A stretch of DNA of 42,994 bases from CAZBDU01 sp964490725 (GTDB lineage: Bacteria > Spirochaetota > Spirochaetia > SZUA-6 > DRHE01), in the NCBI GenBank assembly GCA_964490725.1, contig CAZBDU010000044.1, forward strand, positions 1 through 42,994, read 5' to 3'. This document shows, piece by piece, positions 8,654 through 17,510 of the stretch. How positions within the stretch are numbered: the stretch's first letter is position 1; each line of letters begins with the position of its first letter. The position numbers and the translations under genes are program-made. The notes under the pieces were generated by a model. That model had not been told where the DNA came from and did no database searches. It saw only the letters and a program-made list of their open reading frames with translations.

Positions 8654-10726
8654 ATGCTGTCGCGCGAGAAGATAAGGCTCAAGATATCGAGCAAAGTCGC
8701 CCTGTCCTTCGTCATCCTGGTGCTCCTCCAGGGGATCGTCACCCTGATCGCCCTGACGCTCATTGTTTCCCGCACCCAGAACGACTCCTTCAGGACCCAG
8801 ATGAATCGCGCCGTCCTGGGCATCGAGGGCTATCTGCAGGAGGTCCTGGATGACCAGACCGTCAACGCCAACCTGCTGGCCGGGCAGGCAAAGGTGATCG
8901 ACTATACCGATTTCGGCCTGAAGAACCTGCTCCGGCGGGAGCTGTCCGTATACCGCTCTTCACTGCAGATGGATTCCCTGGGCGTCTATCTGGAATCCAA
9001 CGCCCCATTCACCACGGCCGGGGATGTTCTGGCGGGCAGCCCCGCGGTCGAGGAGGAGCTGGAGCTGGCCTTTCGGGGAGAGAACACCTTCTTCGTCACC
9101 GCGGGAGCGCAGGGCATAAAGCTGAACGTGCTTGCGCCGATCAAGCGCGAGGAGAAGATCATCGGAGCCCTGCGCTTGAGCAGGAGCCTGGACCAGAGCT
9201 TCGTGCAGAAGCTGGAGATCATCACTCACTCCAAGATCATTCTTCTGTTTCAGGATCGTATCATCTCCGCCGGCGATCTGAGCCCTCAGACCACCGACAG
9301 GATCATCGAGGTCGCGGAGGAGAAGGTCACCCAGAATGGAATGATGAGGATCGACGGGTTCGTGGTCAGCTCGATTCCCATGGCTGACTTTCAGAACCCC
9401 AGGGGGAAGATTTACTGCCTGCTCGATACGACGGAGTACAGGCGGCTCATTACCCGATACAACTCGATATCCCTTGTCTCGACCTTCGTCATCCTGTCGG
9501 TGGCACTGCTCATCGCAATCATCTTCTATCGTGTCACCTTCAGCAGGCCCTTCCAGTATCTGCTGAAAGGGGTCTCCAAGATCTCCGAGGGCGATCTGCA
9601 CTATCATTTCCAGCTTCCGGGCAAGGACGAATTCGGCGATCTGGCCAAGGCTTTCAACAAGATGCGCGTCAACCTCATCAACCGGGAGCGGGAGCTCCTG
9701 CAGCTTTCCCTGTACAACTCGTTGATCCTGGAGAATGTCCGAACCGGCATCATCACGATCGATCTGGAGGACACGATCACTACCTTCAACCCGGCTGCGG
9801 CCAGAATCCTGGCGCTGGACTCAGACACGCTCAAAGGCAGCAAGATCACCTCCAGCTCCCTGCCGCGGCCCCTGTTCCAATCCATCGGGGAGAGCCTGAA
9901 CGACAGTTCGCACGGCAGCCGGGAGGTGGTTCTTGGCAGTGACGGCCGGGACAAGATCCTGAGCCTGAGCACCTCTCCGCTGCTGTCCAAGGACGGCGAG
10001 AAGATCGGGATGATCGCCATCTTCGAGGATATCACCAGGGTGAAACAGCTGGAGGAGAAGCTCTCCATCTCTTCCCGCCTGGCAGCGCTGGGAGAAATGG
10101 CCGCCGGAGTGGCGCACCAGATCCGCAATCCCCTGGGGGTGATGAAGGTATCGGCCGAGATGCTGAGGGATGACTTCCAGGTGGCTGCCGAGGAGGCCGA
10201 CTACAGGCGGATCACCCATATGATGATCAGTGAGATCGACACCCTCAGTCTGGTCATCCGCAATCTACTGGACTTCGCCAGACCGAGGGAGGTCCAGAAG
10301 ACGCAGTGCTCTATCCGGGAGGTGGTGCGCTGTTCCCTGGAGAGCCTGCCACTGGACAAGTACCCTGACCTGGAGATCGAGACGCTCAACCTGGAGGACG
10401 TTCCGGACTATCTGATGGACAAGAGCCTGATCGAACAGGTGATCTCCAACCTGGTTCTCAACGCCATTCAGGCTTCCCCGGCCGACGGCGAGGTCAAGAT
10501 AAGCGCAGCCGTCAAGCAGGGGCACCTGCAGATCGACATCCAGGATTGGGGCTGCGGCTTCGATGAGACGACGCGCAAGCAGATCTTCAATCCCTTCTTC
10601 ACCACCAAGTCCACCGGTACCGGCCTGGGGCTTTCCATCGGCCATCGGATCATCGAGCAGCACAACGGCACGATCGACGTGTTCTCGGAGCCGGGAAAGG
10701 GTTCGCTGTTTCGTATCACCTTGTAG
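8654..10726 (+). CDS. Membrane sensor histidine kinase (extracytoplasmic sensor-HAMP-PAS-HisKA-HATPase)
   Basis: Two-component sensor kinase of 690 aa. Order of parts: membrane helix 1 (about 15-38), an extracytoplasmic sensor region of about 230 residues resembling a dCache-like fold, membrane helix 2 (about 273-298), HAMP (SKISEGDLHYHF and GDLAKAFNKM, to about 350), a PAS domain (about 355-465, with GIITIDLEDTITTFNPAA), HisKA with phospho-acceptor H488 in GVAHQIRNPLG, and HATPase_c with N box SNLVLNAIQA, DWGCGFD and GTGLGLSIG. It belongs to the NtrB/AtoS type that works with sigma-54 activators. It sits 35 nt after a solute-binding protein and 10 nt before the regulator, so one transcript is likely. 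No strong Shine-Dalgarno is visible at ATG 8654. Confidence 0.92.
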   Translation: MLSREKIRLKISSKVALSFVILVLLQGIVTLIALTLIVSRTQNDSFRTQMNRAVLGIEGYLQEVLDDQTVNANLLAGQAKVIDYTDFGLKNLLRRELSVYRSSLQMDSLGVYLESNAPFTTAGDVLAGSPAVEEELELAFRGENTFFVTAGAQGIKLNVLAPIKREEKIIGALRLSRSLDQSFVQKLEIITHSKIILLFQDRIISAGDLSPQTTDRIIEVAEEKVTQNGMMRIDGFVVSSIPMADFQNPRGKIYCLLDTTEYRRLITRYNSISLVSTFVILSVALLIAIIFYRVTFSRPFQYLLKGVSKISEGDLHYHFQLPGKDEFGDLAKAFNKMRVNLINRERELLQLSLYNSLILENVRTGIITIDLEDTITTFNPAAARILALDSDTLKGSKITSSSLPRPLFQSIGESLNDSSHGSREVVLGSDGRDKILSLSTSPLLSKDGEKIGMIAIFEDITRVKQLEEKLSISSRLAALGEMAAGVAHQIRNPLGVMKVSAEMLRDDFQVAAEEADYRRITHMMISEIDTLSLVIRNLLDFARPREVQKTQCSIREVVRCSLESLPLDKYPDLEIETLNLEDVPDYLMDKSLIEQVISNLVLNAIQASPADGEVKISAAVKQGHLQIDIQDWGCGFDETTRKQIFNPFFTTKSTGTGLGLSIGHRIIEQHNGTIDVFSEPGKGSLFRITL

Positions 10727-10736
10727 GAGCCGAGCC

Positions 10737-12071
10737 ATGAGAAGAATCCTCATCGTGGATGACGAGCAGAACATGTGCGCCGTTCTCAAGATCCTGCTGG
10801 AGAAGCAGGGCTACTCGGTGTGCACAGCCTCCGACGGGAAGGAGGCGATCGCCATGATCGAACGCGGAGAGGTGGTCGATCTGGTGATTTCGGACTTGAA
10901 GATGCCCAATGTCGACGGCATGGGTGTGCTGAGCTACCTCAAGAAGAGCAAGCGCAATATCCCCCTGGTGCTCATCACGGCCTACGGTACCATCGAGGCG
11001 GCGGTGGAAGCGATGAAGACGGGAGCGGCCGATTTCATTACCAAACCCTTCAACAAGGACGTCATTCGTCACGTGATCGAGAGGATCTTCCAGATGGAGA
11101 ATCTCAGCGAGGAGAACAGGCATCTGAGGGGAATTGTCCAGAAGGGAAAGCTCGTTTTCCGAAGCGAAGCCATGCGGCAGATCATGAATACCGTCGCCAA
11201 GATCGCCCCCGTGGCGACCCCGGTGCTGATCACCGGAGAAAGCGGCTCCGGTAAGGGGCTGATCGCCGAAACCATCCATGATCTGGGCGGCGAGGCCGAC
11301 CGGCCGTTCATCGCCATCAACTGTCCGACCATCCCCGAGACGCTCCTGGAGAGCGAGCTGTTCGGATACCGGAGGGGAGCCTTTACCGGCGCGGACGGCG
11401 ACTTCAAGGGCAAGATCCGGCTGTCCGAAGGCGGCACCCTGTTCCTGGATGAGATCGCCGACATTCCGCTGAGCGTTCAGGCCAAGCTCCTGCGAGTCCT
11501 GGAGGAGAAGCGCTTCGAGCCGCTGGGGAGCAACACGACCATCAGGATCAACAACCGCATCATCTGCGCCACCAATCACGACCTGAAGCATCTCGTTGAG
11601 GAAAGAAGGTTTCGCAAAGACCTGTACTACCGCATCAACACCATCACCATCCGGATCCCTCCCCTCTGCGAGAGGACCGGGGACATCATCCCCCTGGCAG
11701 AGTTCTTCCTGGACCATTTCGCCGGCCACATGCGGAAAGGGATTTCAGGGCTCTCGGAAGCCGTCAAAGGAGCGCTGAACCGCTACACCTGGCCGGGCAA
11801 CGTGCGGGAGCTGCGCAACGTTGTGGAGAGGGCGGTGGTGCTTTCCCAGGCCCGGCAGATCGAGCTGTCCGATCTGCCGCTGGAGCTGCAGCAGGACGGC
11901 GGCGAGCCGCCGCTGCCGCAGGGCAACAGACTCGAGACCGCGGAGAGAGGCCTGCTGAAGGATGCCCTCACCACCCATCGGGGCAACGTCTCCGCGGCCG
12001 CCCTCGCCCTGGGTGTTTCCCGCAGCACTCTTCGCTACAGGATGAAGAAGTATGGCATTGCGGGTGGTTGA
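10737..12071 (+). CDS. NtrC-family sigma-54-dependent response regulator
   Basis: Activator of 444 aa that should be phosphorylated by the preceding kinase and open sigma-54 promoters. Receiver domain: D8/D9, phospho-acceptor D53 in VISDLKMP, and K103 in FITKPF. AAA+ domain: Walker A GESGSGKG (167-174; glycine where glutamate is common), the sigma-54 contact loop GAFTGA (214-219), Walker B LFLDEI (235-240) and FRKDLYYRI (292-300). The C-terminal Fis-type helix-turn-helix is GNVSAAALALGVSRSTLRYR (416-435). ATG 10737 is chosen because the receiver begins there and GGAG overlaps the stop codon of the kinase gene 10 nt upstream. A near-consensus sigma-54 promoter lies 110 nt after its end, an obvious target. 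Confidence 0.94.
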   Translation: MRRILIVDDEQNMCAVLKILLEKQGYSVCTASDGKEAIAMIERGEVVDLVISDLKMPNVDGMGVLSYLKKSKRNIPLVLITAYGTIEAAVEAMKTGAADFITKPFNKDVIRHVIERIFQMENLSEENRHLRGIVQKGKLVFRSEAMRQIMNTVAKIAPVATPVLITGESGSGKGLIAETIHDLGGEADRPFIAINCPTIPETLLESELFGYRRGAFTGADGDFKGKIRLSEGGTLFLDEIADIPLSVQAKLLRVLEEKRFEPLGSNTTIRINNRIICATNHDLKHLVEERRFRKDLYYRINTITIRIPPLCERTGDIIPLAEFFLDHFAGHMRKGISGLSEAVKGALNRYTWPGNVRELRNVVERAVVLSQARQIELSDLPLELQQDGGEPPLPQGNRLETAERGLLKDALTTHRGNVSAAALALGVSRSTLRYRMKKYGIAGG

Positions 12072-12181
12072 AATGAGCCACATGCCAGGAGGAAAACGGC
12101 TGATATAGACCATCCCTCTCGAGCCCCAATCCTCCCCGCATCTATCTATCGTCAATGTAACCAATTGGCGGACCCAAAGGC

Positions 12182-12197
12182 TGGCATGGTTTTTGCT
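12182..12197 (+). promoter_or_regulatory. Sigma-54 (-24/-12) promoter of the sugar ABC operon
   Basis: TGGCATG at 12182-12188 and TTGCT at 12193-12197 place GG and GC exactly 10 nt apart, matching the TGGCAC-N5-TTGC pattern. The transcript start would be near 12208, 22 nt before ATG 12230. It lies directly downstream of an NtrC-class activator gene. The short palindrome CCAATTGG at 12161-12168 is close upstream; I could not find a convincing pair of distal activator sites. Confidence 0.85.
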
Positions 12198-12229
12198 TGA
12201 AGCAGCAAAACGCTAATGAGGAGGAGACA

Positions 12230-13501
12230 ATGAAAAGAGGGTTGGTGCTGCTTGCACTGCTTCTTTGCGCGGGGCTCCTCTTCGCCGGCGGCCAGGCCGA
12301 CAAAGGCGCAGCCAAGGGCGGAGAGGTGGAGGTTCTGCACTGGTGGACCTCCGGCGGCGAGGCTGCCTCGGTGGCGGTGCTCAAGCAACTGCTGGAACAG
12401 GAAGGGTTCACCTGGAAAGATTTCGCGGTTGCCGGCGGCGGCGGCGACCAGGCGATGACGGTTCTCAGGTCCCGGGCGGTCGCCGGGAATCCTCCCACCG
12501 CAGCCCAGGTGAAAGGGCCGCAGATCCAGGACTGGGCGGCAGAAGGATTCTTGACCAATCTTGATGACGTGGCCAGGGCCGAACAGTGGGACGAGCTCAT
12601 TCCCAAGGTCATAGCCGATATCATGAAGTACCAGGGGCACTACGTCGCCGTTCCGGTCAATGTCCACAGGATCAACTGGATGTGGGTGAGCCCCGGGGTC
12701 TTCGAGAAGGCAGGAGCCAGGATACCCAAGACATGGGCCGAGTTCGAGGAGGCGGCGAAGAAGATCAAGGCAGCGGGGTTCATTCCCGTCGCCTGGGGTG
12801 GCCAGCCCTGGCAGGAGGCCACCGTTTTCGAGACCATCGTAGCCGGGGTCGGCGGCACCGATTTCTACAAGAAGACCATGGTGCAGGCGGATCCCGCAGC
12901 GATGAGCAGCCCCACCATGGTCAAGTGCCTGGAAACTCTGAAGATGATGAAGCAGTACACCGATCCGGGTGCGCCTGGAAGAGACTGGAACCTGGCCACC
13001 GCCATGGTGATCAAGGGCGAAGCCGGCATGCAGTTCATGGGTGACTGGGCCAAGGGCGAGTTCACCGCCGCGGGCAAGAAGCCGGACGTCGACTACGTGG
13101 CCACCCACGCTCCGGGAACGAGCAAACAGTTCCTCTTCAACGTCGACAGCTTCATCATGTTCGAAGTGAAGGACCCGGGCGCGAAAGCAGCCCAGAAGGC
13201 GATGGCGCGCCTGATCCTGGAACCGAAATTCCAGGAGGTCTTTAATGTCAACAAGGGGTCCATTCCGGTTCGCGCGGGGATGCCGGAGGATCCTTTTGAC
13301 ATTCCCGCGCGCCTGTCCATGAAGAACTTCGCGGCGAGCGCCAGGAGCGGCGATCTGGTCCCCAGCATGGCGCACGAAATGGCCACCAAGCGGGCAATCA
13401 GAGGGGCCATCATGGATACGGTCACCGCCTTCTACAACTCGGACATGACGGCGCAGGACGCTGCGGCTCAACTGGCAAACGCTGTGCGAGCGGCAGAATA
13501 G
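12230..13501 (+). CDS. Sugar ABC transporter substrate-binding protein
   Basis: Periplasmic family 1 sugar-binding protein (423 aa). The signal peptide MKRGLVLLALLLCAGLLFA ends before GGQADKG, a style common in spirochaete binding proteins; there is no lipobox cysteine. The mature part begins VEVLHWWTSGGEAASV and contains GDQAMTVL and AVPVNVHRINWMWVSP. GGAGGAG a few nt upstream supports ATG 12230. It is the first gene after the sigma-54 promoter, followed by a strong hairpin and two permease genes. No ATPase is encoded nearby, so a shared MsmK/UgpC-type ATPase elsewhere is expected. The closest functional class is the glucose/mannose or oligosaccharide binding group; the actual ligand is unknown. 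Confidence 0.92.
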   Translation: MKRGLVLLALLLCAGLLFAGGQADKGAAKGGEVEVLHWWTSGGEAASVAVLKQLLEQEGFTWKDFAVAGGGGDQAMTVLRSRAVAGNPPTAAQVKGPQIQDWAAEGFLTNLDDVARAEQWDELIPKVIADIMKYQGHYVAVPVNVHRINWMWVSPGVFEKAGARIPKTWAEFEEAAKKIKAAGFIPVAWGGQPWQEATVFETIVAGVGGTDFYKKTMVQADPAAMSSPTMVKCLETLKMMKQYTDPGAPGRDWNLATAMVIKGEAGMQFMGDWAKGEFTAAGKKPDVDYVATHAPGTSKQFLFNVDSFIMFEVKDPGAKAAQKAMARLILEPKFQEVFNVNKGSIPVRAGMPEDPFDIPARLSMKNFAASARSGDLVPSMAHEMATKRAIRGAIMDTVTAFYNSDMTAQDAAAQLANAVRAAE

Positions 13502-13526
13502 CGCAGGCGGAAACGAGGGTACCTGA

Positions 13527-13552
13527 CTGGACACCACGGTTGTGGTGTCCAG
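13527..13552 (+). other. Intergenic hairpin between binding protein and permease genes
   Basis: A perfect inverted repeat: arm CTGGACACCAC (13527-13537), loop GGTT, arm 13542-13552, with a further A-T pair outside. No T-run follows, so it is not a standard terminator. Such structures after the binding-protein gene of sugar ABC operons are known to protect the upstream mRNA or reduce read-through, giving more binding protein than permease. A matching hairpin lies at the same place in the other MalEFG-type operon (31098-31121). Confidence 0.8.
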
Positions 13553-13619
13553 TTCTTCGCTGGTGCCCTCTGATTCCACGCTGGTGAATGCCAAAGTGCC
13601 AACAGACGGAGGAGGCCAA

Positions 13620-14513
13620 GTGCGTCCACAGAGACTTCCTCGCCATCGGAACGACATCCTCCCAAGACTGGTGCTCCTTCCCACGCTGGCGGCTGCAGTC
13701 GTCTTCGTCTATGGGTTTATTCTCTGGACTGTCTTCATCTCTTTTACCAACTCGAGGATCCTTCCCAACTACAGGCTGGTAGGGTTCGCACAGTATGTCA
13801 CCCTGTTTCTGAAGGAACCTCGTTGGTGGGTGGCCATCCAGAACCTGTTTGTCTTCAGCGGCCTGTTCATCGTTCTCTGTATCCTCCTGGGATTGCTGCT
13901 GGCAATCTTCCTGGACCAGCGGATTCGCACGGAAGGATTCTTTCGAACCGTCTACCTGTACCCGATGGCCCTCTCCTTCATCGTGACGGGCGCCATATGG
14001 AAATGGATCCTGAATCCCAATCTGGGATTGGAGCGGCTCGTTCAGCAGCTGGGCTTTGCCGGGTTCACCTTTCGCTGGCTGGTGGACCCAAAGATGGCGA
14101 TCTATACGATTGTGATTGCCGCTGTCTGGCAATCCACAGGGTTCGTGATGGCCCTCTTTCTTGCCGGACTGCGCGGCATCGACAACTCCATCGTCCAGGC
14201 CGCGCAGGTCGACGGGGCGGGCCTTGCCCGGATCTACGCGAGCATTCTCGTTCCCATCATGAGACCGGTGTTCTTGAGCTCCGTGGTCATCCTGCTGCAC
14301 ATCGCCATCAAGAGCTTCGACCTGGTCATGGTATTGACCCAGGGAGGACCGGGAATCGCCACGGACATGCCGGCTACCTTCATGTACTCCTTCGCCTTTC
14401 GATACGACCGCCTGGCGCTGGGCGCGGCGAGCGCCGTGGTGATGTACGCGGCGGTCATGGCGTTCATAGTCCCCTACCTGTATTCGGAGTTGCGAGGCAC
14501 CCGTAGTGGCTAG
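13620..14513 (+). CDS. Sugar ABC transporter permease (MalF-type)
   Basis: Inner-membrane permease (297 aa, six helices) of the binding-protein-dependent transport family. The cytoplasmic EAA-like loop that contacts the ATPase reads VQAAQVDGAGLARIYASILVP. The start is GTG 13620 with GGAGGAGG at 13608-13615; extending upstream to 13542 would place the start inside the second arm of the hairpin and add no conserved sequence. It pairs with the next permease, which it overlaps by 8 nt. Confidence 0.9.
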   Translation: MRPQRLPRHRNDILPRLVLLPTLAAAVVFVYGFILWTVFISFTNSRILPNYRLVGFAQYVTLFLKEPRWWVAIQNLFVFSGLFIVLCILLGLLLAIFLDQRIRTEGFFRTVYLYPMALSFIVTGAIWKWILNPNLGLERLVQQLGFAGFTFRWLVDPKMAIYTIVIAAVWQSTGFVMALFLAGLRGIDNSIVQAAQVDGAGLARIYASILVPIMRPVFLSSVVILLHIAIKSFDLVMVLTQGGPGIATDMPATFMYSFAFRYDRLALGAASAVVMYAAVMAFIVPYLYSELRGTRSG

Positions 14514-15396
14514 GACAGAGGCGGCAATCGTCGGTGGACGGGCTCCAGGACGCCTCTTCTTCCGGGTGCTGGTATATGCCCTGTTGATTGTGGCAGCGAT
14601 CTACTTTCTCATTCCGCTGTTCGTAATGGTCATCACCTCGATCAAGACCATGAATGATATCCGCACGGGAAACCTGATTTCCCTTCCCCGGGAGATCACC
14701 TTCGAGGCCTGGAAGAAAGCCTGGGGGAGCGCCTGCATAGGCGTCAACTGCGTGGGGCTGAGAGGGTATTTCCTGAACTCCGTGCAGATGGTGGTTCCCG
14801 CTGTGGCGCTTTCGACATTCATAGGGGCCGTAAACGGATACGTATTCTCCAAGTGGCGATTCAGAGGGAGCGAGACCTTCTTCTTCCTTCTCCTGCTGGG
14901 GTGCTTCATCCCGTTTCAGGTGATTCTTCTGCCGATGTCGCGGACCCTGGGTTGGCTGGGGATGGCTCAGAGCATTCGCGGACTGATCCTGGTTCACACG
15001 ATCTACGGGCTGTCATTCACATCCCTGTTCTTCCGCAACTACTACGTCGCCATCCCGGACGAACTGGTCGAGGCCGCCAAGATCGATGGGGCGGGGTTCT
15101 TCAAGATCTTCTGGAGGGTTTTCCTGCCCATCTCGGGGCCGATCTTCGTGGTTGCCATCATCTGGCAAACGACGCAAATCTGGAATGACTTCCTCTTCGG
15201 CGTGTGCTTTTCAGGCAGCGACAGTCAGCCCGTCACCGTGGCTCTGAACAACCTTGTGAATACCAGCACGGGGGTGAAGGAGTACAACGTGGACATGGCG
15301 GCGGCGATCATCGCCGGAATACCGACACTCGTGGTGTACGTTGTTTCCGGCAAGTACTTTGTGCGCGGGCTTACCGCGGGCGCGGTCATAGGATAG
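14506..15396 (+). CDS. Sugar ABC transporter permease (MalG-type)
   Basis: Second permease subunit, 296 aa, with six predicted helices. The EAA loop is VEAAKIDGAGFFKIFWRVFLP, and the C-terminus GKYFVRGLTAGAVIG is typical of MalG/AraQ-type subunits. Translation starts at GTG 14506, inside the last codons of the preceding permease gene, so the two are coupled. An unusual short insertion (about 75-88, with two cysteines in the segment SACIGVNCVG) lies in the first periplasmic loop. It is the last gene of the sigma-54 operon; the next gene is convergent. Confidence 0.9.
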   Translation: MARTEAAIVGGRAPGRLFFRVLVYALLIVAAIYFLIPLFVMVITSIKTMNDIRTGNLISLPREITFEAWKKAWGSACIGVNCVGLRGYFLNSVQMVVPAVALSTFIGAVNGYVFSKWRFRGSETFFFLLLLGCFIPFQVILLPMSRTLGWLGMAQSIRGLILVHTIYGLSFTSLFFRNYYVAIPDELVEAAKIDGAGFFKIFWRVFLPISGPIFVVAIIWQTTQIWNDFLFGVCFSGSDSQPVTVALNNLVNTSTGVKEYNVDMAAAIIAGIPTLVVYVVSGKYFVRGLTAGAVIG

Positions 15397-15424
15397 GGAG
15401 CCCCGGAACCAGCCGGCTGCACAT

Positions 15425-15449
15425 CCGTCCTGCAGAGCTGGCAGGATGG
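15425..15449. terminator. Weak candidate bidirectional terminator hairpin
   Basis: CCGTCCTGC (15425-15433) can pair with GCAGGATGG (15441-15449) through one G-U pair and a 7-nt loop, in the 128-nt gap between two convergent genes. No T-run follows on either strand, so termination is only suggested by position. Confidence 0.25.
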
Positions 15450-15524
15450 GCCGGCCCTGCCGGTCAGGCCGCAGAGGTTCTGGCCTCCGTTTCCCCGCTC
15501 CCGGCACGGCCCGGTTGGGCCCGC

Positions 15525-16565
15525 CTACCTCCCGGCAGCCGAGCTTCCGGCCGCCTGACCCCCCGCCGCGGCCAGGACCGGCTCGTAGGCGGCCAGGATC
15601 CGGTCCATCAGCGCGTCGGCGCCGGGGTCGATCCTGCGGCGGCGCTCGTCCTCGTTGAGCCAGGCCAGGGACCGCCGCATCCCTTCGGCGAAGCTCACCG
15701 TGGCCTGAAAGCCCGGCACCGCCTCCTTGATCTTGCTGTTGTCGAAGACCGCGCTGCAGGCCTTGTCGCCCAGCAGGCCGCACCCCCACTCCGGGGCCAA
15801 GGCGGCGATCAGGTCGGAGGGGACGTGGACCAGGCGCGGCTCGGCGCCGGCGGCGCGGGCGATGATCCTGTAGATCTGGTCCCAGGTAAGGACCTCATCC
15901 GAGGTGATGTGGTAGCTCTGGCCCACGGCCTGCGTGTTCCCGAGCAGGCCCAGCAGCCCCCGGGCAAAGTCGCTGTTGTGCGTCATGGTCCACAGCGACT
16001 GGCCGTCTCCATGGACGATGACCTTCTTCCCCTGGCGCATCCGGTTGACCACCGTGTAGTCGTGGCCGCCGACGGCGGAGGGCACCCAGCTTTCCCCGTA
16101 GGTGTAGGAGGGGCGGACGACGGTCACCGGGAAACCCTCCTCGCGGTAGGCGCGCATGAGCCGCAGCTCGCATTCGATCTTCCGGCGCGAGTACTCCCAG
16201 TAGGGATTGCGGAGCGGCGTGGACTCGCGGACCAAATAGTGAGCGGGGGGCTTCTGGTAGGCCGAGGCGGTGCTGATCATGACGTACTGGTCGGTGCGGT
16301 CCCGGAGAACCTCCAGGTCGGCCTCCACGTGCTGCGGCTGAAAAGCCAGGAACTGGACCACCGCGTCGAAGCGCTGCCCCGCCACCGCCCGCGCGTATGC
16401 CTCCGGGTCGCGGACGTCCGCGGCCAGCACCTTCGCCCCGCGGACGGATGCAGGCTGCACCGTCCGTCCCCGGTTGAGGAGGAACACCTCGTGGGCCCGC
16501 TCCACCGCCAGACGCGTGCAGGCCGAGCTGATGTTCCCCGTTCCTCCGACGAACAGGATCTTCAT
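15525..16565 (-). CDS. NAD-dependent epimerase/dehydratase family protein
   Basis: Extended short-chain dehydrogenase/reductase (346 aa). The N-terminal Rossmann motif is VGGTGNIS (6-13), and the catalytic Y-x3-K is Y125/K129 (YSRRK). HNSDFARGLLGLLG and SDEVLTWDQIYRII are typical of the nucleotide-sugar epimerase-like subgroup that includes mRNA-binding CSP41-like proteins. The last 20 residues are a low-complexity Ala/Gly tail. There is no Shine-Dalgarno before ATG 16565; CATAAT, 6 nt upstream on the minus strand, may be a -10 box of a leaderless transcript. The gene stands alone, divergent from phzF and convergent with the sugar ABC operon. Substrate unknown. Confidence 0.87.
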   Translation of the reverse strand: MKILFVGGTGNISSACTRLAVERAHEVFLLNRGRTVQPASVRGAKVLAADVRDPEAYARAVAGQRFDAVVQFLAFQPQHVEADLEVLRDRTDQYVMISTASAYQKPPAHYLVRESTPLRNPYWEYSRRKIECELRLMRAYREEGFPVTVVRPSYTYGESWVPSAVGGHDYTVVNRMRQGKKVIVHGDGQSLWTMTHNSDFARGLLGLLGNTQAVGQSYHITSDEVLTWDQIYRIIARAAGAEPRLVHVPSDLIAALAPEWGCGLLGDKACSAVFDNSKIKEAVPGFQATVSFAEGMRRSLAWLNEDERRRRIDPGADALMDRILAAYEPVLAAAGGQAAGSSAAGR

Positions 16566-16571
16566 GCCCGC

Positions 16572-16600
16572 ATTATGCTCCCTTGGGCGCTGCCTGCAAA
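16572..16600 (-). promoter_or_regulatory. Candidate leaderless promoter of the epimerase gene
   Basis: Minus strand: TTTGCA (16595-16600), a 17-nt spacer, CATAAT (16572-16577, 5/6 to consensus), then only 6 nt to ATG 16565. No ribosome binding site is visible. Confidence 0.45.
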
Positions 16601-16667
16601 GCCCCCGCGGTCAGGGAGCCGGGAGGTCGCCCTTTCCCCGCCAGGCGTTCTGTGTTACACCTAGTGT

Positions 16668-17510
16668 ATGGGTCTGCCGCTCTTCCAGGTGGATGCGTTC
16701 ACCGATCGCCCCTTCAGCGGAAACCCCGCGGGGGTGTGCCTGCTCGCGCCGGGCTCGCTTGGCTCCGCCGGCCCCGCGGAGGAGGGCTGGATGCAGAAGG
16801 TCGCCGCCGAGATGAACCTTTCCGAGACGGCGTTCCTCTCCCGGGCCGAATCCAGGCCCGACCCCGCCGGGGTCTACCACCTGCGCTGGTTCACCCCGGT
16901 CACGGAGGTGGATCTCTGCGGCCACGCCACCCTGGCGGCGGCCCACGTGCTCTGGGAGATCGGGGAGCCGGGCGCGGGGGAGGGGCCGCGCTTCCTCACG
17001 CTGAGCGGCGAGCTGGCCGCGGCGCGCCGGGAGGCGGGGTGGATCGAGCTGGACTTTCCCGCCGAGCCGGCCCAGGCCGTGGACCCGCCGGCGGAGCTGC
17101 GGGAGGCGCTGGGGGTGGAGGCGGCTTTCGTGGGCAGGAACCGCCTGGATTACCTGGTGGAGGTGGCGAGCCCGGCGGAGGTGCGGGGGCTGGACCCGGA
17201 CCTGGAGCTGCTGGCCTACCTGGGCGAGCGCGGGGTGATGGTGACCTCGGTCTCGGACCTGCCGGGCTACGATTTCATTTCCCGCTTTTTCGCCCCCGGG
17301 GTGGGAATCGACGAGGACCCGGTAACGGGCAGCGCTCACTGCTGCCTGGGGCCCTACTGGGCTGGCCGCCTGGGCAGGAGCCAGCTTTCCGCCTACCAGG
17401 CCTCCCGGCGGGGCGGGTCGCTGCGCCTCCGCGTGGAAGGGGACCGGGTGCGCCTGTCCGGCCAGGCGGTGACCGTGTTCCGCGGCGAGCTTCGGGAGGG
17501 GCCGGGATGA
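16668..17510 (+). CDS. PhzF family isomerase/epimerase-like protein
   Basis: Member of the PhzF/diaminopimelate-epimerase-fold family (280 aa). Hallmarks are VDAFTDRPFSGNPAGV (8-23), the proposed catalytic acid E53 in NLSETAF, LCGHATLAAAH (83-93) and DEDPVTGSAH in the second lobe. The function of most bacterial PhzF homologues outside phenazine clusters is unknown, and no phenazine genes are present here. ATG 16668 has no Shine-Dalgarno. Just upstream is the dyad TACACCTAGTGTA (16656-16668), which could be an operator or part of a -10 region. The stop codon overlaps the start of the following activase gene (ATGA), so the two are translationally coupled. Confidence 0.9.
   Translation: MGLPLFQVDAFTDRPFSGNPAGVCLLAPGSLGSAGPAEEGWMQKVAAEMNLSETAFLSRAESRPDPAGVYHLRWFTPVTEVDLCGHATLAAAHVLWEIGEPGAGEGPRFLTLSGELAAARREAGWIELDFPAEPAQAVDPPAELREALGVEAAFVGRNRLDYLVEVASPAEVRGLDPDLELLAYLGERGVMVTSVSDLPGYDFISRFFAPGVGIDEDPVTGSAHCCLGPYWAGRLGRSQLSAYQASRRGGSLRLRVEGDRVRLSGQAVTVFRGELREGPG

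Noticed and set aside
16656..16668. Leaderless promoter for phzF
   Set aside because: A TACACC box 6 nt before the start is possible, but the -35 match is only 3/6; the dyad TACACCTAGTGTA makes another role equally likely, so it was mentioned only in the gene entry.
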